A stretch of DNA of 64,000 nt from Clostridia bacterium (GTDB taxonomy: Bacteria > Bacillota > Clostridia > Oscillospirales > CAG-272): NCBI GenBank assembly GCA_017411745.1, contig JAFQPM010000021.1:1-64000 (forward strand), in the 5' to 3' direction. Each line of letters opens with the position of its first letter. The stretch's first letter is position 1. Shown in pieces: positions 34,501 through 43,171 of this stretch. The notes below the pieces were generated by a model, which saw nothing but the letters and a program-made list of their open reading frames with translations, was not told the DNA's origin and made no database searches. Position numbers and translations under genes: made by a program.

Positions 34501-35524
34501 CAATAGAACCAAACTCAGTATCGAGAGTAACTGCGTTTATACGGACAATGGCAATAGTTTTCGTTAAAGATTTAGGCTCACTTTCGCCTACGGTAGCTGT
34601 AGCCGTAATAACGACCTCGGAATCTGCTCCAACAGCAGGAAGCGCGAGAGTTACCTTTCCGGACTCATCAACAGTAGCAAGAGCATTCGAAGATCCCCAA
34701 GTTACAGTAACTTCTCCAAGCTCTCCACCGTTATCGGATACGAAACCGCCCGCTGTCAAAGTAAACGTTTTTACGTCGTACGGAACGTAGATCGTATCAC
34801 CTGCGGAGATTCCCTTGTCTGCAGTAACCGTGAAGGACTCTAATTTTGCTAACTCGCCAAGTCTTAAATCAAGGGCATCTGCAATAGCCTGAAAATGCTC
34901 GGCTGCCTTGTTGAATGCTTGTGCTGCCTCTGTTAACACTTCTTTCGCTGCTTCAATGGCAGTTGTATCACCGCTTTCCATTGCAACCAACATATCGCCA
35001 ATTATTCCACTCAGATCAAGGCAAAAATAGCGGTCTTTATGCATTCTTATGTCGTCTTTATGAGCATCATAAAAAAGACTGTTTCTGGTCGTTTCATTCA
35101 CATCAGGTTCTGCCTGCTCTGTGGTAGCACCAAGCAAAATGACCTTGTTTGCAGTTTTGTTTTCTGCCTCAGGACTGTTCTGAGGTGTGGCATCCAAATC
35201 TGAATACGTACTAAGAACGATTTGATTTTTTTCAACGTCATAGTAATAGCTCAAACCGTACTTCGCGCTTCGGGGCGCAAAATTGTTTGCCTTTGCCTCA
35301 CCGTATGTCTCCTTAATCAAGGCATACAGATCATCCGCATTTTCGACCTCGTTGATAGCCAGCTGCGTATTAAGCGAGGTTATCTCCGCCTCATCAGCAG
35401 AGATGTTCGCCTTTTCGACCAAAGCTCCGAACGTAGGGATCATTACCGCCGCAAGCACAGCTACAACCGCGATAACGATTACAAGCTCTACAACGGTAAA
35501 GGCTTTAACGTTTCTCTTTTTCAT
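31589..35524 (-). CDS. giant prepilin-like adhesin with C-terminal Hint domain
   Basis: 1311 residues. A type IV prepilin N-terminus (AFTVVELVIVIAVVAVLAAV, with the +5 Glu) would place it in the pilus. Next come a short pilin-like part to ~140, several bacterial Ig-like domains (about 240-560) and a right-handed beta-helix-like stretch (about 570-740), then more Ig-like domains. Residues 1082-1214 form a Hint module: Cys1082 in SCVTPDTLV, His1153 in GEHGIF, and HYN at 1212-1214 followed by Cys1215. A 97-residue tail follows. Hint domains cleave or splice themselves, so this tip protein may be processed twice. GGAGG before the ATG. Confidence 0.8.
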   Translation of the reverse strand: MKKRNVKAFTVVELVIVIAVVAVLAAVMIPTFGALVEKANISADEAEITSLNTQLAINEVENADDLYALIKETYGEAKANNFAPRSAKYGLSYYYDVEKNQIVLSTYSDLDATPQNSPEAENKTANKVILLGATTEQAEPDVNETTRNSLFYDAHKDDIRMHKDRYFCLDLSGIIGDMLVAMESGDTTAIEAAKEVLTEAAQAFNKAAEHFQAIADALDLRLGELAKLESFTVTADKGISAGDTIYVPYDVKTFTLTAGGFVSDNGGELGEVTVTWGSSNALATVDESGKVTLALPAVGADSEVVITATATVGESEPKSLTKTIAIVRINAVTLDTEFGSIELDNAGDVLASTITYDGTKDSYSLGSISAYSYNYTIEGIELDDTLSFELGEGNVFTIDGNNLVLTKEEFGTQNLTIKVGEYITDTVAIEVVDNSSSPFEVNDITEDVKMGATYLFRVGNGNAFTLDKLFNTEKAPDSITLNIFDASKTSGTGTLNAIATSGSGFTATYTSDLTKDTWASSTIKFSGTGVAIIEVTTEQGTATLAVEVVNGKNVTSASDFSGATNYVLLNDITWGTANKTAISGTIYGNGFAINAQSFTSATTNSNNALFYLNGGTIDNVVINGPVYPELIYQSEVSSSKPYYVAGIYTTGNATISNSYISGFREPVMANGTSLYVENTTLVGGNYCNLWLQTGSLTLKDVTTVQVPTTATIGSGTVLGAGVIVESGISNTCDVTLEGTLNQYNWVSESDKQYLDSDIQSIASNLVNNSSLYHEVGGTKYINTGILFLGTRTKAVNDNRTNKASVPYSTTDASVKVMGETYDATIYTHIPSPAVSAIPSYDNSYVPNTQAVLKPVFKHNLTLTNGVVQYKIDIPAGETCTLDASVYTVSKYSGQTIAVNISCTGGTVNGKKVTFNKAGTYTLTYVVTDNWFFNNDGSKQTANNEYTYEVTVVVSNSNHPSAVINVDGLTKTSKWVESGSVFDKDYSAYYEVLGGLVITDYNDDGTSFTVSISASNLNGLSIKASDSEVTGTQVDGTNYWMYDSKADDDSTDKTVTFTYSYTGKNGTTVKNTATFTLAKKNSCVTPDTLVTLADGTQKEIQYVTYEDMLLVWNFYDGKYDVVPASAIGNHGVAEQIVTALYFDDGTVINIIGEHGIFDADLGEFVFLNAENAKDYVGHNFIRAGESGLSKVKMVDCHSEIQVTDSYSVLSDKHYNCFLEGMLTLTPTEGLGNFYMPFDVTQDMAFDKVQMQTDIELYGLYTYADLADIMTEDEFVALNAQYFKVAVSKGIITYDDLVYFLEKMLAFKNGLWK

Positions 35525-35560
35525 AATTTCCTCCTAAATAATTAACTGCACTTAAACGTA

Positions 35561-37252
35561 TTACTCTACGTTCAAGGTCATCAACTCCTGAATACTAGTC
35601 ACGCCGTTTACCACAAGATTGCGGCAGGAGCTCCAAAGAGTTACCATTCCGTTTTGTCTTGCGAGGTCGCGAAGCACCTCAAGATTCTTTTCGTGCGATA
35701 CGGCATTTCGCATATTTTCGTTCATATACATGATCTCGTGCACCGCTATTCTGCCCTTGTATCCCGTGTGATTACAGAACTGACAGCCCTGCGGACGATA
35801 AATACTGATAGGCTCGTCTATACCGAGTATTTGCATTTCCTTTGGTGTGGTCTTGCTCCTTCTTCGGCACTCGGGACAAAGTCTCTTGACAAGACGCTGA
35901 GCGATAACACCCACAAGCGCGTCTGCAACGAGGTAATCCGCGATACCCATATCCTCAAGACGCGTGATCGCTCCCGTCGCGTCGTTAGTATGCAGAGTAC
36001 TGAATACAAGGTGTCCCGTAATAGCTGCTCTGACGGCGATCTCCGCGGTCTCCTCATCTCGCATCTCACCGATCATTATGATATCGGGGTCCTGACGGAG
36101 TATGGAACGGAGCGCGGTTGCAAAGGTCATATTCGCCTTTGCGTTCACCTGAGTCTGATTTATTCCGTGCATAACGTACTCAACGGGGTCTTCAACTGTG
36201 ACAATATTCACCGCAGAGGTGTTCACTTCCTTGAGGAACGAGTAAAGAGTCGTGGATTTTCCGCAACCCGTAGGTCCTGTCAGAAGTATGATTCCGTGAG
36301 GCTTCGAGAGCATTTTGTTTATATACACGTTTTCATGCTCAGTAAATCCAAGGTCCTCACGCGTGAAGCGGAAGGACGTTTTATCAAGTACTCTGATAAC
36401 GAACTTTTCTCCGAACATAGTGGGAAGCGAGGACACACGGAAGTCAAATTCCTTGCCACCGATCACCATATCGATTCTTCCGTCCTGAGGTATTCGACGT
36501 TCGGCAATATCAAGTCCTGCCATTATCTTGATTCGCGCGCATATTGCGGAATAAGAATTTATCGGAAACTCTGCTCTTTCCTGAAGGTCACCGTCAATAC
36601 GGTAACGCACCTTAACGACCTTCTCAAAGGGCTCGATATGTATATCACTCGCACGATACGGCACTGCCTCTCTGATGATTGAGTCGACCAGACGAACCGA
36701 CGGGTTGTTGACGACGTCGTTTTCGGCTACAACATCCTCATCTGCGGCTGCCTTCTTATTTGAGAACATCTCCGCCTCACCCTCGGTATTGAGGTCGTTA
36801 AGCGCCGCTGACGTTGACATAACTACCGCGATCGAGTCTATATATCGATCGATCTGTCCGGGCGGAACGAGAACGTAATCGGTCGGGCAAACTATCTGCG
36901 AGGAGATAGCTGACATAGCCGCGCAATCAAGCGGATTGCCCGTTGCTATAAGCAGCTTCCCTTCGGGGCTCATGCTGACGGGAATTATCTTGTAACGCTT
37001 CATAAACTCGAACGTAAACATATCGAACAACGATTTGTCTATGTCAAGCATATCTATTTCCACGTAAGGCAAGCAATAATATCCGCCTAAAACGGGTAAT
37101 TCCTTGACCTCGGTCGTGTACTCCTTGGTAAGCATATAATCACGTACCGAAACCTTAAGTCTCTCACAATCCTCAAGGATCTGGTTCGCTTGCTTTTTCT
37201 TTATTATCTTTTTGTAAATGTAAAATTGCAGCAGATCTCTATTTATATTCAT
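35561..37252 (-). CDS. pilB: type IV pilus assembly ATPase PilB
   Basis: 563 residues, full length for PilB/GspE. N-terminal MshEN-like domain (to ~150), then the ATPase: Walker A GPTGCGKST, Asp-box GEMRDEETAEIA, His box HTND, and a zinc-binding CPEC...CQFC pair near the C-terminus. It powers pilin polymerisation at the inner face of the membrane. AGGAGG ribosome site; next to pilC. Confidence 0.93.
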   Translation of the reverse strand: MNINRDLLQFYIYKKIIKKKQANQILEDCERLKVSVRDYMLTKEYTTEVKELPVLGGYYCLPYVEIDMLDIDKSLFDMFTFEFMKRYKIIPVSMSPEGKLLIATGNPLDCAAMSAISSQIVCPTDYVLVPPGQIDRYIDSIAVVMSTSAALNDLNTEGEAEMFSNKKAAADEDVVAENDVVNNPSVRLVDSIIREAVPYRASDIHIEPFEKVVKVRYRIDGDLQERAEFPINSYSAICARIKIMAGLDIAERRIPQDGRIDMVIGGKEFDFRVSSLPTMFGEKFVIRVLDKTSFRFTREDLGFTEHENVYINKMLSKPHGIILLTGPTGCGKSTTLYSFLKEVNTSAVNIVTVEDPVEYVMHGINQTQVNAKANMTFATALRSILRQDPDIIMIGEMRDEETAEIAVRAAITGHLVFSTLHTNDATGAITRLEDMGIADYLVADALVGVIAQRLVKRLCPECRRRSKTTPKEMQILGIDEPISIYRPQGCQFCNHTGYKGRIAVHEIMYMNENMRNAVSHEKNLEVLRDLARQNGMVTLWSSCRNLVVNGVTSIQELMTLNVE

Positions 37253-37268
37253 TCAGTCACCTCCTAAA

Positions 37269-38480
37269 TCAAGCAAGGGTGCTCATAATGGCAAGCATAG
37301 GGGAGTAAACCGCAAAAAACAGCACTCCGACTATAAGACCCATTATCACAAGCATTGTGGGTTGGATCTTGGAGGTCAGCGAAGTGAGCGAGGTATCGAC
37401 CTGATCATCAAAGAACGCGCAAGAACGGGAAAGCACTTCCTCCAAGGAAGCCGTTTGCTCTCCGACGGCAAGCATCTGGAGAAGCATGGGGGGAAACAGC
37501 TTTTGCTTTTGGAACGCATCCGTAAGCGTGACACCGTTGTGTACGTCGGTTGCCGCTTCCTCAAATCGTTCCTTAACGTAACTGTTACCAAGAATAATAG
37601 TTACGGCATCAAGCGCGCTGGCAAGATCCATTCCGCTTGAAAGCAAGATGCTGAATGCACGCGCAAAACGCGCGGTTATCAAGTTGACCTGAATGCGTCC
37701 GATAAGAGGCGCTTTGATCTTTATTACGTCTATGACTCGCTTTCCCTTTGCAGTTCTGGAAAGCAAGAAGATCACACCGCCAAGAATAATGATCGCGGCA
37801 ATCACAAGGCCACCGTAAACCAAGAAGAAATCCGAAATATCATATACCGCTTTCGTTAATCCCGTGATCTCAACGTCAAGGGACGCGAGCGATTCTCGAA
37901 AAGTAGGAACGACGAACGCAAGCATCAGTATAGCTATGGCAACCGTCATAAGCGCAAGCATAGACGGATACGATAGCGCAGATTTTACCTTTCTTTTTAT
38001 AGCGGAATCCTTCTCATAATAGTCCGCGAGGGAGACAAACACCGTATCGAGCTTTCCGCTTGCTTCTCCAACGTGAACCATGCTGCAGAAAAAATCAGGA
38101 AAGATCTTCTTATGCTTGTCAAGAGCCTCGGAAAGCATTGCTCCGCCCTTTATGTCCTCACTGATTACCTGAAGTACGGACTTAAAATACGCAGAGTAAG
38201 GCTGAGTTTTCAGAATGTCGATACATTCGAGCAACGTAATGCCCGTAGATAGCATAATAGCGAACTGTCTGCAGAAGGTAGTAAGCTCACTCAGCTTTAC
38301 CTTTCCCGTACCGAGCGTGAAGAAAGCGGACGGCGTGCCTCCCTTGTAGACGGAGGCAGAAACAAGATACAAGTTTTGCTTTGTAAGCTGAACGGCAAGA
38401 TCCTGTTCATCTTCGGCAATAAAAATGCCCTTATATTTTTTCTTCTGCAAATTTACCGCTACGTATTTGTATGTAGGCAT
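37269..38480 (-). CDS. pilC: type IV pilus membrane platform PilC
   Basis: 403 residues with two GspF domains, each ending in membrane segments (about 165-225 and 370-400), conserved FCRQFAIMLSTGITLLECI and ARAFSILLSSGMDL regions. It is the inner-membrane platform that PilB acts on. Between pilB and pilD with short gaps; same operon. Confidence 0.93.
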   Translation of the reverse strand: MPTYKYVAVNLQKKKYKGIFIAEDEQDLAVQLTKQNLYLVSASVYKGGTPSAFFTLGTGKVKLSELTTFCRQFAIMLSTGITLLECIDILKTQPYSAYFKSVLQVISEDIKGGAMLSEALDKHKKIFPDFFCSMVHVGEASGKLDTVFVSLADYYEKDSAIKRKVKSALSYPSMLALMTVAIAILMLAFVVPTFRESLASLDVEITGLTKAVYDISDFFLVYGGLVIAAIIILGGVIFLLSRTAKGKRVIDVIKIKAPLIGRIQVNLITARFARAFSILLSSGMDLASALDAVTIILGNSYVKERFEEAATDVHNGVTLTDAFQKQKLFPPMLLQMLAVGEQTASLEEVLSRSCAFFDDQVDTSLTSLTSKIQPTMLVIMGLIVGVLFFAVYSPMLAIMSTLA

Positions 38481-38505
38481 AACCTTTCACCTCACTCTCT
38501 TTTTA

Positions 38506-39291
38506 TCATCTAAGAAACGACAGATACCAATTAAGTATCTGCGTTCCAAAAAGTATTGCAACGCTGAAACCAATGATCAGGAACGGCGCAAAGGGAAATT
38601 CCCTATCTTCCCCTTCTTTGCCTTTGGTTGCGATCGACATAATTATTGCGGCAGGCACGGTTGCGATGATCAACGAAAGGATCAAACGCTCCCAACCAAG
38701 CAATAATCCCGCCACGAGTGCGAGCTTGACGTCGCCACCGCCCAGTCCTTCTCTCCCTGTCACCTTTTCGAATACCCAAGCAACGAGGAAAAAGACTGCA
38801 AATCCGGAAGCCGCGCCAATAATATGCGACAGCCAACCATAATCCTTATCAAAGAAAATATTTATTATTCCAAGCACGAGCAAAATTATCTGAAAACGAT
38901 CAAATATCAGCTTATGCTCAAGATCAATGAAAAATATACAGATAAAGACCGAAAAAACCAACGCATAAATGCAGGTCAATGCGATGCTCTTTTCCCAAAA
39001 AAGATGAACGCAAAGGACCCACAAAACCGCGTTTGCGATCTCAACTGCCGTGTATCTGAAGGATATATGACCCTTACAGCTTCGGCATTTACCGCCAAGG
39101 ATCAAATAAGAGATCACGGGGATATTGTCGTACCAGCGGAGCTCGTAATTACACGCGGGACAATGCGAGTTGGGCTTTGCAATGCTCATTTTGTTGGGCA
39201 CGCGGTATATGACCACGTTAAGAAAGCTTCCGACGCATAAGCCTACGATCCCCGCAAGAATATAGGCTACCGCCAAATAATACTTATCCAT
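38506..39291 (-). CDS. pilD: prepilin peptidase PilD
   Basis: 261 residues, polytopic. An N-terminal zinc site with two Cys pairs (CPAC, CRSC) and the two catalytic Asp regions of A24 peptidases, the second as GGGDVKLA. It cuts and methylates the pilin-type signals encoded in this locus, including the giant Hint protein. Confidence 0.92.
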   Translation of the reverse strand: MDKYYLAVAYILAGIVGLCVGSFLNVVIYRVPNKMSIAKPNSHCPACNYELRWYDNIPVISYLILGGKCRSCKGHISFRYTAVEIANAVLWVLCVHLFWEKSIALTCIYALVFSVFICIFFIDLEHKLIFDRFQIILLVLGIINIFFDKDYGWLSHIIGAASGFAVFFLVAWVFEKVTGREGLGGGDVKLALVAGLLLGWERLILSLIIATVPAAIIMSIATKGKEGEDREFPFAPFLIIGFSVAILFGTQILNWYLSFLR

Positions 39292-39301
39292 AAGCTTTCC
39301 C

Positions 39302-40534
39302 TTAGAATCTGTTTGCCGAGTTTATCTGGCTCGGGAACAGACCGCCGTACAGTTCAAGGTTTTGGCAAACGATTGGGAGATCAGCAACACCGTTCAAATG
39401 GGTAAACGTGATCCCGTTCTCGCTTGATTCCTTGTTCGCCACGTCTACGACGAACGAGAGATCTTCGGGCAGATTCACGCATACGAAGCGAGGCTTATCG
39501 ATCTCAGTGATTTTTTCGTTGCTATGTATAAGAGTCAACGCCCATTTCATGAAAACTCTGAAGTTTTCATAAGCAATTCCGTCTTTTGTTTCGGGGATCT
39601 CACGAAGCATGAATTTGGGAAGATTGCGCTGACTCTTTCTGGAGAAGATCTTCAAATTATGCCCCTCTTTTTCGGGAACGACCTCCTCGGGTGCATCCTC
39701 CTCATCACCCTCGGGATCGTAATTCTCAGAAAGATCATCACGATTATCCGAATACTGATCCCAAGCATCTTGATAGGAATCTGATCCCATAACAGTCAGC
39801 TTTTTGGATTGTGCCCTTTCCCTTGCGTTAAGAACCGTAAGCTCAGCATAGGAATGGTCAAACAGAGCGTCCTCACGCACTACTTTGGGATTTCTCAAAA
39901 ATTCAACGCCAAACGGGAGCGTATAGAATCCCATGACCTTACCGCCCACAACGAATACGAATCTCGAATATATATCCTTTACGTCGAGGAATACGTAAGA
40001 AGCGTTTTTAAGCTTGGGATTAAAAAGCGTTGCCGCCGCAACCGACGAAGCAGACGCAAAGGAAAGCGTGTCGACCAAAAGCTTGTTTTCAGAGCAAGCG
40101 GAATAGATCGACGAAACGATACTGTTCTGCACCGCAGCTATACCGATGGTCGAATATTGCTTATTCTGATCTGCCATCTGAGCGATAATATGCAGATCCT
40201 TGTAGTTTCGGTAAAGACCGCCAAGAGTTGTATCAAGCATCTTTTGAGTCTGTGCCGAGCCCTTGACCGTAGGTATCCTTACCGTGTCGGTAAGAACTGC
40301 CGAATCGGGCAGAATTACCGTGACCTTGCGGATAGACTCGGAAGGAGTATTAGCCGCAAAATCCTTCACGGCATCCTTGAACTTATCAAAAAAGTTCTCG
40401 TCGAGCTTTACCCCCGCATAGCTTTTTATATTATGAGTGATCGAGCTCTTATCGTTACCGACCATTGAATAAAAGTGAATGGCGGAACGATTGGTATCGA
40501 TCGCTATTGTTGTCATATAGTTAGATTTTGCCAT
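39302..40534 (-). CDS. pilM: PilM-like actin-fold assembly protein
   Basis: 410 residues. The start (TIAIDTNRSAIHFY) and middle (SYVFLDVKDIYSRFVFVVGG) look like the two phosphate-binding regions of actin-fold PilM proteins. An acidic insertion (about 250-285, DPEGDEEDAPEEVVPEKE) is unusual. PilM normally links PilB/PilC to PilN-PilO, but no PilN or PilO was found here. GGAG ribosome site. Confidence 0.65.
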   Translation of the reverse strand: MAKSNYMTTIAIDTNRSAIHFYSMVGNDKSSITHNIKSYAGVKLDENFFDKFKDAVKDFAANTPSESIRKVTVILPDSAVLTDTVRIPTVKGSAQTQKMLDTTLGGLYRNYKDLHIIAQMADQNKQYSTIGIAAVQNSIVSSIYSACSENKLLVDTLSFASASSVAAATLFNPKLKNASYVFLDVKDIYSRFVFVVGGKVMGFYTLPFGVEFLRNPKVVREDALFDHSYAELTVLNARERAQSKKLTVMGSDSYQDAWDQYSDNRDDLSENYDPEGDEEDAPEEVVPEKEGHNLKIFSRKSQRNLPKFMLREIPETKDGIAYENFRVFMKWALTLIHSNEKITEIDKPRFVCVNLPEDLSFVVDVANKESSENGITFTHLNGVADLPIVCQNLELYGGLFPSQINSANRF

Positions 40535-40563
40535 TGTTTTTCTCCATATCGCAAAATGTTAAA

Positions 40564-40938
40564 TCAGTTCGGAGATGAATAACGCCAAACCATCACGTTG
40601 CCGGTGTCATCAACCTCAACGTATAGCATTACGTTTTTTTCTGCGTCATTTTTATGCCAAACCGTCAACACGCGGTTTTCCGCTTTGCAAGTGTAATTTC
40701 CCAATGTTGTCGGCTGCTCTGTAAATGAGCTTGCGTCTGCTGATCTTGCGTCTGCAATGAAATTCTCACCTATCTGATCAAGCTCGGCTCTTTGAGCTAT
40801 CTTGATATTCTCTATTTCACCTTGATAGTGTCCTATCAAAGCAAAAGATGAGACCAAGAAGCAAAGTGAAAATATGACCATCATAAAAAGGAGCGCATTT
40901 TCAAGCGCTATTCCCTTTTTGCTTTTAAGTATCTTCAT
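40564..40938 (-). CDS. small membrane protein of the pilus locus (PilX-like position)
   Basis: 124 residues with one hydrophobic segment (about 12-34) preceded by KKGIALENALLF. It resembles a pilin-type leader but has no classic FTLxE motif, so it may be a TadE- or PilX-like minor component. Its start overlaps the stop of the upstream prepilin by one base. Confidence 0.6.
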   Translation of the reverse strand: MKILKSKKGIALENALLFMMVIFSLCFLVSSFALIGHYQGEIENIKIAQRAELDQIGENFIADARSADASSFTEQPTTLGNYTCKAENRVLTVWHKNDAEKNVMLYVEVDDTGNVMVWRYSSPN

Positions 40939-41336
40939 TATTTCGCCCCCTTTTCGTATGAGAACGAAATTATTACTTCGTCTTTATTGTTTCTTATATC
41001 AATTTCAAATTCGCTACTTGTAAAATCGGCATTTAATACTGCTGCAAATTTATTTTCGGCTACGTAACGGTATTTTGAGCCTCCCGAATACTCCAAACCT
41101 TCGATACCTGCAAACTCAACGTTGTCTGTAAATTGACCGGAATTCTCCGACGCCTTGAAGCACTCGAGGATATTGTGCGCAAAATCCTGCGCTTCGCTGA
41201 TGTTGGCTTGCTTGACTCTCGCGGAAATAGCTGACAGAACTACGGAAAGTGCCGCGATCGTCACGATTGCGATCATCGCCAGAGCTATGACCGTTTCCAT
41301 TACGGAAAAGCCGCTGTTTCTTTTAGTTTTTCTCAT
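40938..41336 (-). CDS. minor prepilin
   Basis: 132 residues from ATG 41336, preceded by AAGGAGG; the frame extends upstream without support. Leader NSGFSVMETVIALAMIAIV carries the Gly/Phe cleavage site and the Glu at +5. A short beta-rich globular part follows, as in minor pseudopilins (GspI/PilV-like). Confidence 0.8.
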   Translation of the reverse strand: MRKTKRNSGFSVMETVIALAMIAIVTIAALSVVLSAISARVKQANISEAQDFAHNILECFKASENSGQFTDNVEFAGIEGLEYSGGSKYRYVAENKFAAVLNADFTSSEFEIDIRNNKDEVIISFSYEKGAK

Positions 41337-41352
41337 TCTCGCTGCCTCCTTA

Positions 41353-41811
41353 TCAGTTTGCACAGCGCAGAGCAAAAACAAAGCTCTTGTCAGCACTGTC
41401 GGAGCCAACTCGGGTAATTTCGCATTTTATCAGATTGTCTTGGATCACAAATTTGATCTTGCTGATCGTATGCAGATTATCAATCTGTTTGCCGCCGAGA
41501 TCAATCGTGCCGTTTGATACGGTAAAACCTTGATCCCCTGTTATGTCCGAGAAATCAGCGCTCGGATTATCTCTTTCCGCTATCCATTTGTATAGCTCCT
41601 CTTTGACGACGGCACAATCCTCCAAAAAGTCATATTCTTCCTTGTTGGAGGTTGAAAATTCCTTCATAGATGCAGAAAACGAAACTATCATAGCGGAAAC
41701 TATTGCCACGATCGCCAAGACGATGCAAAGCTCGGCAAGAGTAAATCCACCCTTGCCTCGTGCAGCAATATTATGCTCTGATAGCGTATTTATCCTACGT
41801 TTTCTGCCCAT
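41353..41811 (-). CDS. minor prepilin
   Basis: 152 residues. A long leader peptide (~21 residues) ends in GKGG, then FTLAELCIVLAIVAIVSA, a standard class III signal with Glu at +5. A small soluble domain follows. Probably one of the initiating minor pilins, together with the next gene. Confidence 0.82.
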   Translation of the reverse strand: MGRKRRINTLSEHNIAARGKGGFTLAELCIVLAIVAIVSAMIVSFSASMKEFSTSNKEEYDFLEDCAVVKEELYKWIAERDNPSADFSDITGDQGFTVSNGTIDLGGKQIDNLHTISKIKFVIQDNLIKCEITRVGSDSADKSFVFALRCAN

Positions 41812-41923
41812 ATTTTGCCAACCTTTTCTAAAAAAAGTATCAAAGCACTCTACACCCGCAAGGAGTGCAGAGTGCTTGCGTTTTACATTTTAAAAGTTAA
41901 ATTCTAGATTATTTGTTTTCGTC

Positions 41924-42529
41924 TTAGGGAGTTACTTTCTCTACTGTCCAAACACCGTTGTTAAATTTGAATTCGTATCCAGTAGGCGCCTCAGCACCAG
42001 CAGTGATCTCACAAGTTGTAGCATTAGCGCCAAACTTAAAGGTTATGCCTTCAGCAGTACCTTCTTCATCAGCGGCGATAGTTTCATCAGCGTTAGCCAA
42101 ATCGTAAGCTTTCTCGTAAGCATAGTTAACCTTTGCCTCGAGCACTGCAGCCTTATCGGCATCAGTAGATTTTTCTGTATTCCAAGCGTTGTCCTTAAGT
42201 GTAGATGTATAGTCCTTGTTTTCATCAACGTAAGTAAAACTAATATTAGCCTTACCATATTCATCATATTCTACATCATATACTACGAAAGAATCTCCAA
42301 CTTTGTAAATGTCGTCTTCTCCGTCCTTGCCATCAAGGTTACCGTCTGCAAGGTCAAGAGCGTAAGCTTCCTTATAAAGCGATGTTGCTGCCTGCTGCAC
42401 TGCACTCTTGTTTGCCTTCTCGATAACACCACCGAAAGTAGGAATCATAACTGCTGCAAGAATTGCAATAACTGCGATTACGATTACAAGCTCTACGATT
42501 GTAAAGCCCTTCTTGTTAGACTTTTTCAT
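41924..42529 (-). CDS. pilA: major type IV pilin
   Basis: 201 residues: a short leader MKKSNKKG, then FTIVELVIVIAVIAILAAVM, the typical clostridial major pilin start with Glu at +5. Directly downstream of a consensus promoter and first in the pilus run, it is the best candidate for the main subunit. Acidic C-terminal half without the Cys pair of Gram-negative PilA. Confidence 0.87.
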   Translation of the reverse strand: MKKSNKKGFTIVELVIVIAVIAILAAVMIPTFGGVIEKANKSAVQQAATSLYKEAYALDLADGNLDGKDGEDDIYKVGDSFVVYDVEYDEYGKANISFTYVDENKDYTSTLKDNAWNTEKSTDADKAAVLEAKVNYAYEKAYDLANADETIAADEEGTAEGITFKFGANATTCEITAGAEAPTGYEFKFNNGVWTVEKVTP

Positions 42530-42589
42530 AACTTTTCTCCTTTTTAGAGTTTAATATTTTCACGTGGTCTTACACCGCGTATCGTCGAC

Positions 42590-42618
42590 ATTATATCACA
42601 GCAATCGTCATTTGTCAA
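42590..42618 (-). promoter_or_regulatory. promoter of the pilus operon
   Basis: Minus strand TTGACA (42618-42613), 17 bases, TATAAT (42595-42590), about 60 bases before the pilin start. Confidence 0.8.
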
Positions 42619-43091
42619 CCCCCTTTACCGTTTTTCGTACAAAGTCCACTATAAGCCCACCCAAATCAACACGCTTTTTGTGTTTTTCGAGGTCACATTG
42701 CACAATTTCAAGCCCTCGAATATGTGCAACTTTTCCATAATTCTTTGCGATCATCAGTAAAAACGCGTTTTTTGTTCACCTCCACGTACACATTATATGA
42801 AATATATGAAGATTAGCGACAAAACAGAAGCTCCGTACGTTAATTCTTTCCCCTGCCCAATAAAGCTGATGAATAAAATGAGGATTTTGGTTTATTTGAC
42901 GAAAAACATTCTCCCCCAAAAATTACTAAAAACACATTTTTCCCCACCTCCAAAATCCTCTGCGGCATATCCTCGCATAGCCGATTTTTATCAAATTAAA
43001 GTTTTTAAAAGGATTTACAACATTCGTTCGATTTTTTGATTGGTCAAAACGCCGAAAATAATCGTTTTTTGTTAGAAAAACAGATTAACTC
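42619..43091. other. intergenic stretch with no gene seen
   Basis: About 470 bases between the divergent pilin and RDD promoters. AT-rich, with T- and A-runs; no convincing ORF, RNA or repeat was found. A distal regulatory region is possible. Confidence 0.5.
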
Positions 43092-43120
43092 TTGCATTTG
43101 CGGATTAATAATGCTATAAT
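43092..43120 (+). promoter_or_regulatory. promoter of the RDD gene
   Basis: TTGCAT (43092-43097), 17 bases, TATAAT (43115-43120). Confidence 0.65.
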
Positions 43121-43171
43121 AATTGTGTATGTGTGTAATGTTGTGTTTATTTTGTGAAAGGACCCCGCAAT

